Of a DNA stretch of 64,000 nucleotides, positions 25,899 through 34,240 are shown one piece after another; the first letter of the stretch is position 1, and each line of letters opens with the position of its first letter. A program made the position numbers and the translations under genes. The notes beneath the pieces were generated by a model. It was not told the DNA's origin. It saw only the letters and a list, made by a program, of their open reading frames with translations, and did no database searches. The stretch is from Blautia faecicola (GTDB taxonomy: Bacteria > Bacillota > Clostridia > Lachnospirales > Lachnospiraceae), in the NCBI RefSeq assembly GCF_004123145.1, contig NZ_SDKC01000001.1:1259501-1323500 (forward strand), given 5' to 3'.

Positions 25899-26849
25899 AT
25901 GAAAAAAACATGGGCAGTAATGGGAACAGCAGTTGCAATTTCCGCAATGATCTTTACCGGATGCGGAAGCAGCGATACAGCAACCAGTACAGATACAACA
26001 CAGGAATCCGGAAGCACTGACGCAGCAGCAACCGATACTCCTGCAGCAGAAACCAAAAGCGGAGATTTCTCCGGACTGATCAGCCCGATCTCCAGAGAAG
26101 AGGGATCCGGTACAAGAGGAGCATTCATCGAGCTGTTCGGTATCGAAACCAAAGATGCGGATGGAAATAAAATTGATAACACAACAGATACCGCAGAGAT
26201 CACAAACAGCACTTCTGTTATGATGACAACCGTAGCAGGAAATGAATACGCTATTGGTTATGTATCTCTGGGATCTCTGGATGACACCGTAAAAGCATTA
26301 AAGATCGACGGCGCAGAACCTTCAGTAGATACCGTAAAAGATGGCTCTTACAAAATCTCCCGTCCATTTAACATCGTAACAAAAGACGGATTGAGCGAAG
26401 TAGCAGCTGACTTTGTAAAATATATCATGAGCGAAGACGGACAGAAAGTGGTAGAAGATAACGGCTATATCAGCCAGGGCAACGAAGGTGCCTACGAGGC
26501 AGCAGGTCTTTCCGGTAAAGTAACCGTTGCAGGTTCCTCTTCCGTAACACCGGTTATGGAAAAACTGGCAGAAGCCTACAAAGAACTGAATCCGGATGTA
26601 GAGATCGAAGTGCAGCAGAACGATTCCACCACAGGTGTTACCTCTGCCATCGACGGAATCTGTGATATCGGAATGGCATCCAGAGAACTGAAAGATACGG
26701 AAACTTCTCAGGGTGTAACCGGAACTTCTATCGCACTGGACGGAATCGCAGTCATCGTAAACAAACAGAACCCGGTAGACGAACTGACCAGCGATCAGGT
26801 AATGTCCATCTTCACAGGAGAAACGCAGGACTGGTCTGACGTACAGTAA
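25899..26849 (+). CDS. pstS: Phosphate-binding lipoprotein PstS, circularly permuted
   Basis: PstS captures phosphate for the PstCAB importer. The 316-residue protein has a lipoprotein signal (IFTGC, lipidated Cys22) and a Ser/Thr-rich linker to about residue 58. The two halves of the binding protein are in reversed order. Residues about 60-200 contain ISREEGSGTRGAF, GYVSLGSL and RPFNIVT, normally the C-terminal half. Residues 206-316 contain KVTVAGSSSVTPVMEKL, CDIGMASREL and IFTGETQDWSDV, normally the N-terminal half. No part seems missing, and it heads a full pst operon, so it is likely functional. ATG follows AAGGAGG. Confidence 0.92.
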   Translation: MKKTWAVMGTAVAISAMIFTGCGSSDTATSTDTTQESGSTDAAATDTPAAETKSGDFSGLISPISREEGSGTRGAFIELFGIETKDADGNKIDNTTDTAEITNSTSVMMTTVAGNEYAIGYVSLGSLDDTVKALKIDGAEPSVDTVKDGSYKISRPFNIVTKDGLSEVAADFVKYIMSEDGQKVVEDNGYISQGNEGAYEAAGLSGKVTVAGSSSVTPVMEKLAEAYKELNPDVEIEVQQNDSTTGVTSAIDGICDIGMASRELKDTETSQGVTGTSIALDGIAVIVNKQNPVDELTSDQVMSIFTGETQDWSDVQ

Positions 26850-26866
26850 ATAATGATGAAAACCAG

Positions 26867-26915
26867 AAAAGACTGTTCCGTATTTCATGAAAAAAGAAAG
26901 ACGGAACAGTTTTTC
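26867..26915 (+). terminator. Partial terminator between pstS and pstC
   Basis: A perfect 10-bp stem (26872-26881 with 26901-26910) is followed by TTTTTCT. It lies inside the operon, so it probably lowers expression of the transporter genes relative to the abundant binding protein. Confidence 0.8.
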
Positions 26916-26933
26916 TCTGCAAGAAGGAGTAAC

Positions 26934-27785
26934 ATGAAGGAAGTAAGAGAATTCATTATGAAATGTGTTTTTCTCCTGACCGCGTGTGTATCGATCGCGG
27001 CGGTAGTCCTGATCTGCATCTTTATGTTTGCAAACGGACTTCCGGCGATTGGAAAGATCGGACCGCTGAACTTTCTGCTGGGAGAAAAATGGAAACCTAT
27101 GAACAACATTTTCGGTATCCTGCCGATGATCATAGGAAGTATCTATGTAACTGCCGGAGCTATTATTATCGGTGTGCCGATCGCATTTTTTACATCGGTA
27201 TACCTGGCAAAATTCTGTAACGAGAGATTATATAAGATTCTGAAGCCGGCAGTGGAGCTGATGGCAGGAATCCCGTCCATCGTATACGGTTTCTTTGGAC
27301 TGGTAGTGATCGTTCCGATCATGCAGAAGGTTATGGGAGGAAGCGGAAAAAGTGTCCTGACCGCATCGGTATTGCTGGGAATCATGATCCTGCCGACGGT
27401 GATCGGTGTGGCGGAAAGCAGTATCCGTGCCGTTCCGGATTCTTATTATGAAGGTGCTCTGGCACTTGGTGCCACACGGGAGCGAAGCGTATTTTTTGCG
27501 GTACTTCCGGGAGCAAAATCCGGTATTCTTGCCGGTGTGGTTCTCGGCATCGGCCGTGCGATCGGTGAGACGATGGCGGTGATCATGGTTGCCGGTAATC
27601 AGCCGATCATACCGAAAAGCCTGGGTATGGGCGTTCGAACCCTTACTTCCAACATCGTTATGGAGATGGGATATGCAACGGATCTTCACAGAGAAGCACT
27701 GATTGCAACGGCGGTCGTGTTATTTGTCCTGATCCTGATCATTAATCTGTGCTGCAGCGCACTGCAAAGGGGGAACAGACAGTGA
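26934..27785 (+). CDS. pstC: Phosphate ABC transporter permease PstC
   Basis: One of the two membrane subunits of the high-affinity phosphate importer. The 283-residue protein has about six helices and the permease loop EGALALGATRERSVFFAVLPGAKSGI (first 15 residues diagnostic for the ATPase contact). [13 protein letters not shown] is the family's conserved third-helix region. The start at 26934 follows AAGGAG by 6 bases; an in-frame extension upstream lies inside the terminator hairpin. Its stop overlaps the pstA start by one base. Confidence 0.96.
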   Translation: MKEVREFIMKCVFLLTACVSIAAVVLICIFMFANGLPAIGKIGPLNFLLGEKWKPMNNIFGILPMIIGSIYVTAGAIIIGVPIAFFTSVYLAKFCNERLYKILKPAVELMAGIPSIVYGFFGLVVIVPIMQKVMGGSGKSVLTASVLLGIMILPTVIGVAESSIRAVPDSYYEGALALGATRERSVFFAVLPGAKSGILAGVVLGIGRAIGETMAVIMVAGNQPIIPKSLGMGVRTLTSNIVMEMGYATDLHREALIATAVVLFVLILIINLCCSALQRGNRQ

Positions 27786-28633
27786 TGGAAAAATTAAAAG
27801 GACAGCTGGAAAGCTATAAATCACAGCCATTTTCTCTGGTGCTGCGGCTTCTGATGTGGATCGCCACATTTCTTACCGTGGGAATCACGGTCTGTATCGT
27901 AGGGTATATTCTGATCCGCGGAATCCCGAATCTCTCTCCGGAGATGTTTGCCTGGGAATATAACACAGAAAATGTATCCATGATGCCGGCGATCATCAAC
28001 ACGGTTCTGATGGTACTTCTGGTTCTGTTATTTGCTGTTCCGGTAGGTATCGGTGCAGCCATCTATCTGGTGGAATATGCAAAACGAGGAAGCAAACTGG
28101 TAAAACTGGTACGGATCACCGCGGAAACACTTTCCGGTATTCCGTCAATCGTGTATGGTCTGTTCGGTTATCTGTTATTTGCAACCACATTCAAATGGGG
28201 GTATACCTTCCTGGGAGGTGCACTTACCCTTGCAATTATGATCCTGCCTCTGATTCTTCGAACGACAGAAGAAGCGCTGAAGGCAGTTCCGGATTCGTTC
28301 CGTGAGGGAAGTTTCGGACTGGGAGCCGGAAGACTGCGGACCATTTTCCGTATCATTCTTCCGTCTGCGGTTCCTGGTATCGTATCGGGTGTCATCCTTG
28401 GTATCGGTCGTGTCGTAGGAGAGACGGCGGCACTGATGTACACCGCGGGAACCATCGCAAAAGTACCGGGACTGATGAGTTCGGGAAGAACACTGGCAGT
28501 TCATATGTATGCACTGTTGTCCGAGGGACTGTACATGAAACAGGCGTATGCAACCGCAGTGGTACTTCTGATCGTGGTACTTCTTATTAACGCTGGATCC
28601 GGCTGGATCGCAAAAAAACTGACAAAGAGGTAA
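27785..28633 (+). CDS. pstA: Phosphate ABC transporter permease PstA
   Basis: The second membrane subunit of the phosphate importer, 282 residues with about six helices. It has [15 protein letters not shown] and the ATPase-contact loop [15 protein letters not shown], both homologous to PstC. The start is the ATG that overlaps the pstC stop (TGATG), preceded by AAAGGGGG. pstB follows four bases after the stop. The gene is ordinary. Confidence 0.96.
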   Translation: MEKLKGQLESYKSQPFSLVLRLLMWIATFLTVGITVCIVGYILIRGIPNLSPEMFAWEYNTENVSMMPAIINTVLMVLLVLLFAVPVGIGAAIYLVEYAKRGSKLVKLVRITAETLSGIPSIVYGLFGYLLFATTFKWGYTFLGGALTLAIMILPLILRTTEEALKAVPDSFREGSFGLGAGRLRTIFRIILPSAVPGIVSGVILGIGRVVGETAALMYTAGTIAKVPGLMSSGRTLAVHMYALLSEGLYMKQAYATAVVLLIVVLLINAGSGWIAKKLTKR

Positions 28634-28637
28634 GAAA

Positions 28638-29393
28638 ATGGAGAAAGATAAATTTACGATAAAAGATCTGGATTTGTTCTACGGGGATTTTCAGGCATTG
28701 AAAAAAATTTCCATGCATATCCCGGAAAAAGAGATTACTGCCTTTATCGGACCTTCTGGTTGTGGAAAATCGACGCTGTTAAAATCCTTAAACCGGATGA
28801 ATGATCTGGTGGAGGGCTGCAAGATCACAGGAACACTGCTGCTGGATGGGGAACCGATCAATCAGATGAAAAATGTCAATCTGCTCAGAAAGCGGGTAGG
28901 TATGGTATTTCAGAAGCCAAATCCGTTTCCGATGAGCATCTATGACAATGTTGCCTACGGACCGAGAACCCACGGAATCCGCAAAAAGAGTGAACTGGAT
29001 GCAATCGTGGAAGATTCTCCGAAAAAAGCAGCGATCTGGGACGAGACAAAAGACCGCCTGAAAAAGAGCGCGCTCGGTATGTCAGGCGGACAGCAGCAGA
29101 GACTCTGTATCGCGAGAGCACTGGCAGTACAGCCGGAAGTTCTTCTGATGGATGAGCCGACGAGTGCGCTGGATCCGATCTCCACGACAAAGATCGAAGA
29201 CCTGGCACTGGAACTGAAAAAACAGTATACGATCGTTATGGTTACGCACAATATGCAGCAGGCAGCCAGAATCTCAGACAAGACAGCATTTTTCCTTCTG
29301 GGAGAGATGGTGGAGATGAATGATACGGAAACTATATTTTCGAAACCGAAGGATAAACGGACAGACGATTATATCACAGGGAGGTTTGGCTGA
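28638..29393 (+). CDS. pstB: Phosphate ABC transporter ATPase PstB
   Basis: The ATP-binding subunit of the phosphate importer. The 251-residue protein has Walker [20 protein letters not shown] (a PstB hallmark), Q-loop [16 protein letters not shown], signature [17 protein letters not shown], Walker [14 protein letters not shown] and switch His in VTHNMQQA. The C-terminal DDYITGRFG is typical. It overlaps the phoU start by one base. Confidence 0.98.
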   Translation: MEKDKFTIKDLDLFYGDFQALKKISMHIPEKEITAFIGPSGCGKSTLLKSLNRMNDLVEGCKITGTLLLDGEPINQMKNVNLLRKRVGMVFQKPNPFPMSIYDNVAYGPRTHGIRKKSELDAIVEDSPKKAAIWDETKDRLKKSALGMSGGQQQRLCIARALAVQPEVLLMDEPTSALDPISTTKIEDLALELKKQYTIVMVTHNMQQAARISDKTAFFLLGEMVEMNDTETIFSKPKDKRTDDYITGRFG

Positions 29394-30049
29394 TGGCAAG
29401 ACAGGCATATCAGGAGCAGCTGCTTAAGCTGAATGGAGAATTGATTGAGATGGGTGACCTCTGCGAGGAGGCGATGTCGCTGGTGATGAAGGCACTCCGG
29501 GAAAAGGATGAGCAGATCGCGGACAGCGTACATACGATTGAACGGAAGATCGATCAGAAAGAGCGGGATATCGAGGCAATGTGTATGAATCTGCTGCTGC
29601 GCCAGCAGCCGGTATCCGGGGATCTGAGAAGTATCTCTTCTGCACTTCGTATGATCGCGGATATGGAGCGGATCGGGGATCAGACCGCAGATATCGCAGA
29701 TGTATCCAAACATCTGACCGGTTTCCAGCTGGAAGTACACCCGAAGATTTTTGATATGGGCAAGATCGCTTCAAAGATGGTCAATGACAGTGTCAATGCG
29801 TTCGTTCAAAAAGACGATAAACTGGCATCCGAAGTCATCGCCACGGATGATCAGGTAGACCGTCTGTTTGAAGAAGTGAAGGCGGAATTGATGGAAGAAA
29901 TCATAAAAAATGCCAACCACACCGGCAGCGAACTGGATATTTTGATGATCGCAAAATACATGGAGCGGATCGGGGACCATGCGGTAAATCTTGGCGAGTG
30001 GGTGCATTATTATATTTATGGTGAGAAAGTAGAAGATAATGACGATTGA
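29393..30049 (+). CDS. phoU: Phosphate transport regulator PhoU
   Basis: PhoU is a cytoplasmic metal-binding protein that damps phosphate signalling and Pst activity. The 218-residue protein consists of two similar three-helix bundles; each contains an acidic metal motif: ADMERIGDQTADIAD near 85-99 and KYMERIGDHAVNLGE near 186-200. It ends the pst operon and is followed by a strong terminator. No phoR/phoP pair is nearby, although PhoP-like boxes precede pstS. Confidence 0.96.
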   Translation: MARQAYQEQLLKLNGELIEMGDLCEEAMSLVMKALREKDEQIADSVHTIERKIDQKERDIEAMCMNLLLRQQPVSGDLRSISSALRMIADMERIGDQTADIADVSKHLTGFQLEVHPKIFDMGKIASKMVNDSVNAFVQKDDKLASEVIATDDQVDRLFEEVKAELMEEIIKNANHTGSELDILMIAKYMERIGDHAVNLGEWVHYYIYGEKVEDNDD

Positions 30050-30107
30050 TTATTTGAAAGAGAGTTTCGTTTGAAGGAAAAACAGGATTCTTTTTCTACT
30101 ATATACA

Positions 30108-30166
30108 AAAATCCCGTACAGGGGTTGGAAACTGAACAACAGTTTTCGGTTGCTGTACGGGATTTT
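30108..30166. terminator. Bidirectional terminator between phoU and DUF1292
   Basis: A perfect 14-bp stem (30108-30121 with 30153-30166) has an inner GAAACTG/CAGTTTTC stem and A/T runs on both sides. Confidence 0.9.
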
Positions 30167-30194
30167 GTGTTTTTAAAGTTTGATTCAGATACTT

Positions 30195-30563
30195 TTACAG
30201 TTCTTTTCCGTCTACCACTTCGTCGTATTCGGCGTTGTCTAACAGTTCATCGAAAGCATCAGCAGCGATCTCGTATTCGTCATCGTCTTCGATGTTTTCC
30301 AGAGTCGGCTGCTGTCCTTCTTCCTGGAAGAAACGGTATAAGAATACTTCACCGTCCTGGTTTTCTCCGTTTTCATCTAACGGCAGCAGAGCGATATATT
30401 TGTGCTCGCCGGCAGGGAAGATGGTCAGTACGGCACAGACCAGTTCACTGTCATCGTCCAGGGTCAGGGTTACGGTTGCGTTCGGGTTGGATAAATCAAG
30501 GTTGCAGTCAGATCCGCAGGAATCGCAGGAACCGGTGCATGCGCTGTTTTCCAGATCACTCAT
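30195..30563 (-). CDS. DUF1292 acidic protein with Cys-rich N-terminus
   Basis: This is a 122-residue, very acidic member of the DUF1292 family, whose function is unknown. The DUF1292 core (about 28-85) includes LTLDDDSELVCAVLTIF and YIALLPLDENG. The N-terminus CTGSCDSCGSDC holds four Cys in 12 residues, which could bind zinc. The tail is rich in Asp and Glu. AGTGAGG precedes the ATG. An inverted repeat lies in its leader. The gene is alone on the minus strand, convergent with phoU. Confidence 0.88.
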   Translation of the reverse strand: MSDLENSACTGSCDSCGSDCNLDLSNPNATVTLTLDDDSELVCAVLTIFPAGEHKYIALLPLDENGENQDGEVFLYRFFQEEGQQPTLENIEDDDEYEIAADAFDELLDNAEYDEVVDGKEL

Positions 30564-30592
30564 AATAAAAACCTCACTCTTTCTTAATATGG

Positions 30593-30635
30593 TAGCTGTT
30601 CTGTATCAGCATAAAGATTGCAGACAGAACAGCTA
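30593..30635 (-). promoter_or_regulatory. 12-bp inverted repeat upstream of DUF1292 gene
   Basis: TAGCTGTTCTGT (30593-30604) is perfectly repeated in inverse at 30624-30635 with a 19-base spacer. It lies 30 bases before the gene and could be an operator or a leader hairpin. A possible minus-strand promoter (TTGCTT, TAAAGT) lies just upstream of it. Confidence 0.55.
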
Positions 30636-30686
30636 TATCTATGTATACTTTAACAGAAGAAATCATAAAAAGCAACGGATTTTCTA

Positions 30687-30715
30687 TTGACGGGAGAAAA
30701 ATGTAGTTTTATACT
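30687..30715 (+). promoter_or_regulatory. Probable ilvE promoter
   Basis: TTGACG (30687-30692) and TATACT (30710-30715) are 17 bases apart, 84 bases before ilvE. The short leader shows no T-box or leader peptide. Confidence 0.7.
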
Positions 30716-30798
30716 TAACCTATGTTGTCGAAGCAGACTGGCTCCGGCAGAATGTAAGAATGTAAGAATACATTCGAAAAAGCAGGAGGAGAGATATT

Positions 30799-31863
30799 AT
30801 GGATATCAAATTTATTAAAAGAGAAGAACTGCAGGAAAAACCGGATCAGAAGAAACTTGGTTTCGGTAAATATTTCGCTGATTACATGTTCACTATGGAC
30901 TATGATGAAGGAATTGGCTGGCATGACGCAACCATTCGTCCGTACGGACCGATTGAGATGAATCCGGCTACTGTAGTTTTACATTATGCACAGGAAACAT
31001 TTGAGGGACTGAAAGCATACAGAAGAGCAGATGGTCAGATCCAGTTATTCCGTCCGGAGATGAACGCACGTCGTATGATCAATTCCAATGAACGTCTGTG
31101 TATGGCAACGATTCCGGAAGATATGTTTATTGAAGCAGTAAACGCACTGGTAAAAGCAGAAGAAGACTGGGTTCCGTCTGAACCGGAAACTTCTCTGTAC
31201 ATCCGTCCGTTCGCATTTGCATGTGAGTCTTCTCTGGGCGTACACAAATCAAAAGCATACAAGTTCGTAATTATCCTTTCTCCTGTAGGTGCTTACTATG
31301 CAGAAGGTCTGGCTCCGGTTAAGATCATGGTTGAAGACGAATATGTTCGTGCCGTACAGGGTGGTACCGGATTTACAAAATGCGGTGGTAACTATGCAGG
31401 ATCTATCATCGGTCAGGTAAAAGCTGAAAAATATGGCTGCTCTCAGGTATTGTGGCTGGATGGTCGTGAAAGAAAATATGTAGAAGAAGTTGGCGCTATG
31501 AACATCATGTTCAAGATCGACGGCGAAATCTACACAGCTCCGATCGAAGGAACTGTACTTCCAGGCGTAACCAGAGATTCCATCATCCACATCTTGAGAG
31601 ACTGGGGATACAAAGTAAATGAAACTCATCTGTCTGTAGATGATCTGATGCAGGCCGGAAGAGACGGAAGACTGGAAGAAGTATACGGAACCGGTACAGC
31701 AGCAGTTATCTCTCCGGTAGGCGCACTGGTTTACAAAGGAGAAGAAATCACCATCAATAACTTCCAGATTGGTGAACTGACTCAGAAACTGTATGATTAT
31801 CTGACAGGTATCCAGTGGGGTAAAGTAGAAGACAAATATGGCTGGACAAGACTGGTAAAATAA
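30799..31863 (+). CDS. ilvE: Branched-chain amino acid aminotransferase
   Basis: IlvE interconverts leucine, isoleucine and valine with their keto acids using PLP. The 354-residue protein is of the longer eukaryote-like BCAT type common in Firmicutes. Motifs include ETFEGLKAYR, FRPEMNARRM and the PLP-lysine region SQVLWLDGRERKYVEEVGAMNIMF (first half carries the site), then GTGTAAVISPVG near the end. It has a strong AGGAGG site and is monocistronic, with its own promoter and terminator. Confidence 0.96.
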   Translation: MDIKFIKREELQEKPDQKKLGFGKYFADYMFTMDYDEGIGWHDATIRPYGPIEMNPATVVLHYAQETFEGLKAYRRADGQIQLFRPEMNARRMINSNERLCMATIPEDMFIEAVNALVKAEEDWVPSEPETSLYIRPFAFACESSLGVHKSKAYKFVIILSPVGAYYAEGLAPVKIMVEDEYVRAVQGGTGFTKCGGNYAGSIIGQVKAEKYGCSQVLWLDGRERKYVEEVGAMNIMFKIDGEIYTAPIEGTVLPGVTRDSIIHILRDWGYKVNETHLSVDDLMQAGRDGRLEEVYGTGTAAVISPVGALVYKGEEITINNFQIGELTQKLYDYLTGIQWGKVEDKYGWTRLVK

Positions 31864-31898
31864 TAAAGAATAATTGTGCTGATATGCATGATTGATAT

Positions 31899-31947
31899 AA
31901 GAAAGGGCTGTCGCAGAAGATAACGATGCGGTGGCTCTTTCTTTTTT
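31899..31947 (+). terminator. Terminator after ilvE
   Basis: AAGAAAG plus a mismatched GC-rich inner stem (31899-31915 with 31927-31943) is followed by a T6 tract ending at 31947. Confidence 0.75.
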
Positions 31948-31967
31948 ACGCGGATAGGAGAAATCGT

Positions 31968-33440
31968 ATGGAACAAAGAAAAACCCCATTACTGGATGCA
32001 ATTGTAGATTATACAACAGATCGTCCGGTATATTTTAAGATTCCGGGGCACCGGTATGAAAAAGGGATCAGTCTCCGCTGGAGACAGTGGACGGGGGACG
32101 GGATTTTCCGGTTTGATCTGACAGAGGCGGAAGGTCTGGACGATCTGCATGAACCGGAGGGTGTGATACGGGAGGCGCAGGAACTGGCGGCGGAAGTATT
32201 TCACGCGAAAAAGACATATTTTCTGGTCAACGGGACAACCTGTGGCAATGAAGCGATGGTGCTTGCTTCCGTAAAAGAAGGCGAGAAGATCATGGTGGCA
32301 AGAAATGCCCACAAATCTGTGCTGATGGGACTGACGCTAAGTGGAGCGGTTCCCATTTATCTGATGCCGAAACAGGATCCGGCAACCGGACTGTGGGGAA
32401 GCCTGACGCCGGAGACGGTGGAGGAAGGTTTCCGGCAGCATCCGGACTGTAAGGCCGTATTTCTGGTGAGTCCGACCTATTATGGTGTGTGCAGTGATAT
32501 CCGGGGGATCGCGGAAATCTGCCATAGACACGGCGCTGTACTTCTGGTGGATGAGGCACATGGAGGGCATCTGTATTTTCAAAAAGAGGGAACGGCCACG
32601 GAGACATTACCGCTCGGAGCGATTCTGCAGGGAGCGGATCTGTGTGCACAGAGCATGCATAAGGTGACGGGATCTCTGACGCAGAGCTCACTGCTTCATG
32701 TGGGAAGTGACCGGGTGGATCTTGGAGGGCTGGAGAACTGTCTGCATATGGTACAGAGTACCAGTCCGTCATATCTTCTGATGACATCGCTGGATGCGGC
32801 GCGGTATGAATTGGCGCTTCACGGGGACGAGATGCTGGCACGGGGACTGAAACTGGCACAAATGGCGCGAGAGACGATCAAAAAGATTCCGGGGATTTTC
32901 TGTGTGGGAGAAGAAGCCAGGGGAGAGGCAATCTATGATCTGGATCTGGTAAGATTGGTAATTTCAGCGGAAGATCTGGGATTATCCGGCTATCAGCTGG
33001 CAGACCGGCTGTATGAGGAATATAAGATCGGCATGGAACTTTCCGATGACCGGTATGTGGTTGCCGTTGTGACCTATGCCAACGAGGAAAGCGATATGAA
33101 GCGGCTGGCGGAGGCGTTGGAAGACATCAGCAGAAAAGAGACGGGAAAGAAGCAGGAAGACAGCGTGCATGCTGCAACGCGTCCGGTTCCGGAGATTCCG
33201 CCGATGATCGATACGCCGCGGCAGGCATTTTTTAAAGAAAAGAAACGGATCCCATGGCGGGAGGCAAAGGGACAGATCGCAGCGGAGGCACTGATCCCGT
33301 ATCCGCCGGGAATCCCGTTAGTGAATCCGGGAGAACTGGTGACGGAGGAAATCTGGGAATATATGGAAGAGTACCGGAAAAAAGGACTTCATTTTCACGG
33401 ACCATCGGATGCTTCACTGGACAGCTTTTGTGTGTTATAA
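31968..33440 (+). CDS. Orn/Lys/Arg decarboxylase-family PLP enzyme
   Basis: This is a fold-type I PLP enzyme of the short (about 490-residue) Firmicutes group of Orn/Lys/Arg decarboxylases, which make polyamine precursors. It has [20 protein letters not shown] with the PLP-contact Asp, and the PLP-lysine motif [11 protein letters not shown]. The C-terminal decarboxylase domain includes [12 protein letters not shown]. Whether it acts on arginine, lysine or ornithine cannot be read here. The start follows AGGAGA by 7 bases; upstream codons overlap the ilvE terminator. Confidence 0.9.
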   Translation: MEQRKTPLLDAIVDYTTDRPVYFKIPGHRYEKGISLRWRQWTGDGIFRFDLTEAEGLDDLHEPEGVIREAQELAAEVFHAKKTYFLVNGTTCGNEAMVLASVKEGEKIMVARNAHKSVLMGLTLSGAVPIYLMPKQDPATGLWGSLTPETVEEGFRQHPDCKAVFLVSPTYYGVCSDIRGIAEICHRHGAVLLVDEAHGGHLYFQKEGTATETLPLGAILQGADLCAQSMHKVTGSLTQSSLLHVGSDRVDLGGLENCLHMVQSTSPSYLLMTSLDAARYELALHGDEMLARGLKLAQMARETIKKIPGIFCVGEEARGEAIYDLDLVRLVISAEDLGLSGYQLADRLYEEYKIGMELSDDRYVVAVVTYANEESDMKRLAEALEDISRKETGKKQEDSVHAATRPVPEIPPMIDTPRQAFFKEKKRIPWREAKGQIAAEALIPYPPGIPLVNPGELVTEEIWEYMEEYRKKGLHFHGPSDASLDSFCVL

Positions 33441-33441
33441 T
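33413..33441 (+). promoter_or_regulatory. Possible internal promoter for exonuclease III
   Basis: TTCACT (33413-33418) and TATAAT (33436-33441) are 17 bases apart and overlap the end of the decarboxylase gene; the -10 contains its stop codon. Confidence 0.45.
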
Positions 33442-33472
33442 AGAATCATTGACAAAACAGGAGGACAGATGT

Positions 33473-34228
33473 TTGAAACTGATATCATGGAATGTAAATG
33501 GGCTGCGCGCCTGTGTGACGAAAGGATTTAAAGAACGCTTTCAGGAGCTGGATGCGGATATTTTCTGTATTCAGGAGAGTAAGTTGCAGGAGGGACAGAT
33601 CGATCTGGATCTTCCGGGTTATTATCAGTACTGGAACTATGCAGTGAAAAAAGGATATTCGGGTACAGCGATCTTTACAAAACAGGAACCGCTGTCTGTA
33701 CGATATGGAATCAACATCGAGGAACATGATCAGGAAGGACGGGTGATCACACTGGAGTACCCGGAATTCTTTATGGTGACCGTGTATACACCGAATTCCC
33801 AGAATGAACTGGCACGACTGCCTTACCGGATGCAGTGGGAAGACGATTTTCTGGCGTATCTGAAGGGGCTTGAGAAAGAGAAACCGGTGATTTTCTGTGG
33901 TGATCTCAACGTGGCACACAAAGAGATTGACCTGAAAAACCCGAAAACCAACCGGAAAAATGCCGGATTTACCGATGAGGAACGGGAAAAATTCTCAAAA
34001 GTACTGGAATCCGGTTTCATCGATACCTTCCGTTATTTTTATCCGGATCAGGAGGGCATCTATTCCTGGTGGTCTTACCGGTTTAAAGCGAGAGAAAAGA
34101 ATGCGGGATGGCGGATCGACTATTTCTGTGTGTCCGAAAGCCTGAAAGACAAGCTGGAAGATGCGAAGATCCATACAGAAATCTTTGGATCCGATCATTG
34201 TCCGGTAGAGCTGGATATCCGTTTATAG
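33473..34228 (+). CDS. xthA: Exodeoxyribonuclease III
   Basis: ExoIII is an AP endonuclease and 3'-exonuclease in base excision repair. The 251-residue protein has [16 protein letters not shown] (catalytic Glu), [23 protein letters not shown] (catalytic Asp/Asn), WRIDYF and the C-terminal GSDHCPVEL with the catalytic Asp-His. The start is TTG 33473, 8 bases after CAGGAGG; the alternative ATG at 33469 is out of frame. The GlgX-like gene follows 12 bases later. Confidence 0.95.
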   Translation: MKLISWNVNGLRACVTKGFKERFQELDADIFCIQESKLQEGQIDLDLPGYYQYWNYAVKKGYSGTAIFTKQEPLSVRYGINIEEHDQEGRVITLEYPEFFMVTVYTPNSQNELARLPYRMQWEDDFLAYLKGLEKEKPVIFCGDLNVAHKEIDLKNPKTNRKNAGFTDEEREKFSKVLESGFIDTFRYFYPDQEGIYSWWSYRFKAREKNAGWRIDYFCVSESLKDKLEDAKIHTEIFGSDHCPVELDIRL

Positions 34229-34240
34229 AGGGGGAAAAAG

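Noticed and set aside
25899-26849. pstS as a truncated or frameshifted gene
   Set aside because: The order of parts is unusual, but both halves are complete and in one frame with signal peptide and stop.
30071-30565. A 164-codon plus-strand frame opposite the DUF1292 gene
   Set aside because: The minus strand has a good ribosome site and a recognisable family; the plus frame is Arg-rich and crosses the terminator.
30716-30798. T-box or leader-peptide attenuator before ilvE
   Set aside because: The leader is too short, with no Leu/Ile/Val-rich frame and no terminator stem.
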